From CAZRUA01 sp964603125 (GTDB lineage Bacteria; Bacteroidota; Bacteroidia; B-17B0; Aurantibacillaceae): DNA of 9,942 bases. Location of the stretch: the NCBI GenBank assembly GCA_964603125.1, contig CAZRUA010000121.1, positions 1 to 9,942 of the forward strand, read 5' to 3'. This document shows positions 7,003 through 9,942 of the stretch, piece by piece. The notes beneath the pieces are model-generated. The model ran no database searches. It was given only the letters and a program-made list of their open reading frames with translations, and was not told the origin of the DNA. Numbering within the stretch: position 1 is the first letter of the stretch; each line of letters starts with the position of its first letter. The position numbers and the translations under genes are program-made.

Positions 7003-8340
7003 ATGAAACACAACAAAAAATATTATACCTATTTATGGATTTTCATTCTATTTTCTTTTACCTATATCAAAGCGCAGCAAAATTATATACTAGTAAAGGT
7101 TTCTAATTCAAATGAATTAGAATTGAGTGATATAACCGTTGAAAAAAAATACACATTAAAAGAAACCAGTATAATATTATTAACAAACACTAAAAATCTA
7201 AAAATTTACCCATCAGATACAATCCAACTTAAAAGTATTAATTTTAAACACCTTGGCTTTAAAGATGAAACAATTAGCATAATAACAATAAAAAAACATT
7301 TTGTATCTAAAGAGCCTATTAATATTCAATTAAAAGAAGACAATATCGTACTAAACCAAATAAATTTTCAGCAAAAAAAGAGTTTTTATGAGAGCTCAAA
7401 TTTATGGGTATTAGATTATGAGGTAATGAGCAATGGAGATGTTTTAATTTTAACATCAGAAAATATTACATTACTTAACTCCAAAGATTCAATCATAAAA
7501 ACTAAAAAAAACAATATTAACGTTGAAGAGATATTTGTTTCTTGTAACAACAAAATATACCTCTATAATCAAGAAAAAATGTACAAAGCAGCTTGTTATA
7601 AAACCGATTTTTTAATTTCAGACTACTCTATTGATGTTAAAAAAGAATTAGGCAATCTAACAAAAATAGTAGCGTGCGATCCTTCCATTGAAATTTTGGA
7701 AAAAATAGGTTCAAACAATCAATCTGTGACTTATTTAGCTCAATTAACAAATAACCGAAAAGTTCAAACAAAACTATATACTTCAATAGATAAAGAAAAA
7801 GCTAAGCAAGCTACCTTAGAAAAAGCGATGATAGAAAGTTATAGTGGCCCGGATGTAATGGGAGATATTGATTGGGAGCAATTAAAACAAGTAAAGGAAC
7901 AAGATTATAAAACATGGAGATATGATTTTTTTACTTCTAAAAAAATTTACTCCCCTATTTTCCTGAACAGAGATAGCATTGTAATTTTTGATCATACGCG
8001 AAAGAAAATTGTCAATTTTATAAAGAAACAAAGTCAAAACGAAATTCAGATTAGTAAATTAATGGAAGATACAATTACTTACACAAACAAAAAAGGTTGG
8101 AGAAAAGAAGTAATTCAGGATAAAGGCAGTGGCAAATTTTACACTTACTTTTTAGATAAAGGAAACAACTTTATTTCAATACCAACAAGTAACAGTAAAC
8201 TATCAACTTCATTTGCATTAAATAAAAACCACGTATTTATAAGCAAAGTAAAAATTATAAATAATACCTTATACTACCTTTGGAAAGAACCATCAGAGAC
8301 TTTACCAAGGAAATCGCTTTATAAAATTAGTTTAAACTAA
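7003..8340 (+). CDS. Secreted protein of unknown function, CarboxypepD_reg-like N-terminus and beta-rich body
   Basis: This is a 445-aa protein with a signal peptide at 1-24 (ending IKA|QQ). Residues about 28-121 resemble the CarboxypepD_reg-like beta-sandwich of Bacteroidota envelope proteins: YPSDTIQLKSINFKHLGFKD (69-88), then an NIQLKEDNIVLNQINF ending (107-122), the usual gDtl..s.iGyk…nI.L…L.ev pattern. Residues about 130-440 are beta-rich with spaced repeats such as NGDVLILTSENITLLNS, NNKIYLYNQEK and RDSIVIFDHTRKKIVNF, which suggests a six-bladed beta-propeller-like fold. No enzyme motif, TM helix or sorting tail is visible. A weak -7-like CATATTTG lies at 6977-6984. The gene converges on the next one, with a 4-bp overlap of stop codons. 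The protein family is not recognised; the fold calls are inference. Confidence 0.8.
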   Translation: MKHNKKYYTYLWIFILFSFTYIKAQQNYILVKVSNSNELELSDITVEKKYTLKETSIILLTNTKNLKIYPSDTIQLKSINFKHLGFKDETISIITIKKHFVSKEPINIQLKEDNIVLNQINFQQKKSFYESSNLWVLDYEVMSNGDVLILTSENITLLNSKDSIIKTKKNNINVEEIFVSCNNKIYLYNQEKMYKAACYKTDFLISDYSIDVKKELGNLTKIVACDPSIEILEKIGSNNQSVTYLAQLTNNRKVQTKLYTSIDKEKAKQATLEKAMIESYSGPDVMGDIDWEQLKQVKEQDYKTWRYDFFTSKKIYSPIFLNRDSIVIFDHTRKKIVNFIKKQSQNEIQISKLMEDTITYTNKKGWRKEVIQDKGSGKFYTYFLDKGNNFISIPTSNSKLSTSFALNKNHVFISKVKIINNTLYYLWKEPSETLPRKSLYKISLN

Positions 8341-8341
8341 T
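8326..8341. repeat. 16-bp perfect palindrome over the two convergent stop codons
   Basis: ATTAGTTTAAACTAAT is its own reverse complement and contains the plus-strand TAA (8338-8340) and the minus-strand TAG (8337-8339). As RNA it could form only a 5-bp stem, so it is a weak terminator at best. It may simply result from the two gene ends sharing sequence. Confidence 0.45.
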
Positions 8342-9155
8342 GCTTACTTTCAAAATAATTGGTAGCTTCTACCCTGTATTTCTTGGTAAACTCCGAAAAT
8401 TGTTTCCAATCAAAACACATGTAACTAAAGTCGTCTTTTAATTTTATCTTTTCAATATAAACTTCAATCTTTCTTCGTTCAGGATGTATACCAATTACTG
8501 CACTAGAAAAAGAATCCTTTCCAATTACTATGTTAGACAACAAATAACGTTTAAATGTGTCTTTAGCAAAAATATAATACGAACTATCTTTATACAAAAC
8601 ACCATCCTTATTAAGTAAATCTAAAAATTCCGTTTTACTTGTTTTCAATTTCACAATTTCACTCACATAAATAGTCCCGTCAAATTTTGGCCCTTTTGCT
8701 CTTGAGGTAGCGCAAATAGCGAACACGCTGAATCCAATAATCATCAATCGAGCGGGCTTTTGAAAGATAGAAACTCTAAATTTAATTTCTTGCACATTCA
8801 AAAACCATAATGGAATCAACACCATCAAACATAGTAAATCAAAATAATCCACTACACGATTAATTTTATAGAATGGAAAAGCAAGGTTAAATTCATTTAT
8901 TAAATAGCTACTCCAATAAGATTTCCAGAAACAAAAAAATAAAATCACAAAAGCGTAAACATACTTTTTAATTTTATCAGGAAATAAAAATTGAAGGAAT
9001 AAAGTGAAAACAACTAAACCGAAAATATCAGATAATTTGCCAGTTAACGAATTGTGGTAAACTGCTTTAAAATAAAAATCGTTGGCAATTAACATTACCA
9101 ACGATACTATAAAAATAGGATTAAGAATGTATTTATAATTTAGCTTTAAACTCAT
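8337..9155 (-). CDS. Polytopic membrane protein of unknown function
   Basis: This is a 272-aa protein with about five hydrophobic helices in the first 150 residues (roughly 10-25, 43-58, 65-78, 104-119 and 136-149), followed by a soluble charged domain (155-272). The segment HNSLTGKLSDIFGLVVF (34-50), between the first two helices, matches from memory a TGKLSDfaGl motif in uncharacterised bacterial membrane proteins. I know no assigned function. A Cys at 148 in FAICATS resembles a lipobox, but it is internal and so probably not processed. The gene lies 22 nt downstream of the transketolase gene on the same strand and is likely cotranscribed. Its start ATG at 9155 has AAAGG about 12-16 nt upstream. 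The metabolic neighbour gives no clear hint of role. Confidence 0.8.
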   Translation of the reverse strand: MSLKLNYKYILNPIFIVSLVMLIANDFYFKAVYHNSLTGKLSDIFGLVVFTLFLQFLFPDKIKKYVYAFVILFFCFWKSYWSSYLINEFNLAFPFYKINRVVDYFDLLCLMVLIPLWFLNVQEIKFRVSIFQKPARLMIIGFSVFAICATSRAKGPKFDGTIYVSEIVKLKTSKTEFLDLLNKDGVLYKDSSYYIFAKDTFKRYLLSNIVIGKDSFSSAVIGIHPERRKIEVYIEKIKLKDDFSYMCFDWKQFSEFTKKYRVEATNYFESKH

Positions 9156-9177
9156 TCTTAATTTTGCCTTTAAGCAA

Positions 9178-9732
9178 TTAACGCTTTATTAATCTTTCAG
9201 CTGCTTCAACAATATTAATTGTATCCAAGCCATACTTTGTCATCAACTCATCAGGAGTTCCGCTTTCCCCAAAACTATCGTTAACAGCAACATACTCCTG
9301 AGGTGTAGGTGATTTGCGAGCCAATAACTGAGCAACTGAATCTCCTAAACCACCATGCATCTGATGTTCTTCTGCTGTAACAACTCGTTTAGTTTTTGCT
9401 ACACTCTTCAAAATCATTTCCTCATCCAAAGGTTTAATGGTATGTATATTAATTACTTCAGCGCTGATACCTTTTGCTTCTAATTGCTCACAAGCTTCTA
9501 AAGCTTTCCAAACCATATGTCCTGTTGCAACAATAGTAACATCTTTACCTTCGTTTAACATTACACCTTTTCCAATTTCAAATTTTTGATCAGCAGGTGT
9601 AAAGTTTGGTACACTTGGACGACCAAAGCGTAAATAAACAGGACCGTGATAATCAGCAATAGCAATGGTAGCTGCTTTTGTTTGATTAAAATCGCAAGGA
9701 TTAATCACCGTCATGTGAGGTAACATTTTCAT
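9178..9732 (-). CDS. Transketolase, C-terminal subunit (readable 3' part)
   Basis: This 184-codon frame runs from ATG 9732 to TAA 9178. The ATG is internal to the family, whose members have about 310-320 aa; the true gene continues upstream to the right window edge. It is the first in-frame start after the stop at 9892-9894. Residues 1-55 are the end of the pyrimidine-binding domain (MKMLPHMTVINPCDFNQTKA, then GPVYLRFGRPSVP). Residues about 60-184 are the transketolase C-terminal domain, with VTIVATGHMVWKALEA, INIHTIKPLD, a TAEEHQMHGGLGDSVAQLLA segment, and DSFGESGTPDELMTKYGL. Split transketolases pair this subunit with a separate ThDP-binding N-terminal subunit and work in the non-oxidative pentose phosphate pathway. 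That partner gene would be expected to the right, outside the window. Confidence 0.88.
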   Translation of the reverse strand: MKMLPHMTVINPCDFNQTKAATIAIADYHGPVYLRFGRPSVPNFTPADQKFEIGKGVMLNEGKDVTIVATGHMVWKALEACEQLEAKGISAEVINIHTIKPLDEEMILKSVAKTKRVVTAEEHQMHGGLGDSVAQLLARKSPTPQEYVAVNDSFGESGTPDELMTKYGLDTINIVEAAERLIKR

Positions 9733-9942
9733 TAAACCTATATCTTCTAATATTTGATGTGTTGCACCATCTTCACCTAATGTTAAACCAGCATGAGAAG
9801 CACAAATCTTAACATTTTTCCCACTATAAGCAACTGATTGACGTATTTGGTCATAAACTCGACCTGTACTAAAGTTTGCAAGTGTTCCTGTTTAAGGAAT
9901 TTTACCTCTAGTAGTGATACCTGCTGCAATTCCATTGATATT
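9733..9942 (-). pseudogene. Transketolase C-terminal subunit, upstream part with an in-frame TAA
   Basis: Seventy codons directly upstream of 9732 stay in the same frame and encode conserved transketolase pyrimidine-domain sequence: NINGIAAGITTRGKIP, then TAA at 9892-9894, then TGTLANFSTGRVYDQIRQ, VKICASHAGLTLGEDGATHQ and ILEDIGL. The GEDGATHQ motif holds the catalytic-region Glu of the family. The stop replaces the residue in the conserved KIP-x-TGT segment, where I recall Phe in relatives. Everything before and after is intact and in frame, so this is a point change (one base from Tyr or Leu, two from Phe), not a frameshift. The 5' end lies outside the window. The gene may be decaying, or the base call may be wrong. 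Confidence 0.75.

Overview
The window is AT-rich, densely packed chromosomal DNA that looks like Bacteroidota. The evidence is exported proteins whose signal peptides are followed directly by Gln (…SS|Q, …FA|Q, …KA|QQ, …AA|Q), a periplasmic-TPR histidine kinase paired with a LytTR regulator, a DUF4139 protein, weak Shine-Dalgarno signals and one good Bacteroidota-type -7 box (TAnnTTTG). The order or genus cannot be fixed from the sequence. No mobile element, CRISPR array, tRNA or rRNA was seen.

Layout, left to right. (1) 1-1690, minus strand: a secreted, multidomain surface protein gene broken by an in-frame TGA (1295-1297) and apparently again by an in-frame TAA (53-55), beyond which the frame stays open off the left edge. 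(2) 1691-1897: intergenic, with a 10-bp inverted repeat just upstream of the surface-protein start and a hairpin just after the regulator stop. (3) 1898-4541, minus strand: a two-gene operon with an 8-nt overlap, encoding a TPR/transmembrane/HisKA_2 histidine kinase and then a REC-LytTR response regulator. (4) 4612-6898, plus strand: an exported YCII-domain protein, then an exported DUF4140/DUF4139 (MuiA-like) protein. Each may have its own promoter, because an inverted repeat separates them. (5) 6912-6961: a long hairpin that can fold in two exclusive ways, probably the terminator after the MuiA-like gene. (6) 7003-8340, plus strand: a secreted protein of unknown function with a CarboxypepD_reg-like N-terminus. 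It ends 4 bp inside the convergent stop of the next gene. (7) 8337-9942, minus strand: a polytopic membrane protein of unknown function lying 22 nt downstream of the C-terminal subunit of a split transketolase. The transketolase gene runs off the right edge and is interrupted by an in-frame TAA (9892-9894) inside a highly conserved motif.

The kinase and regulator form a clear functional unit. The exported proteins around them may be envelope clients or simply neighbours; nothing in the sequence proves regulation. No convincing new multi-gene system was found. The most notable signals are the three frame-preserving stop codons in two genes, which mean either gene decay or consensus errors, and the bistable hairpin at 6912-6961.
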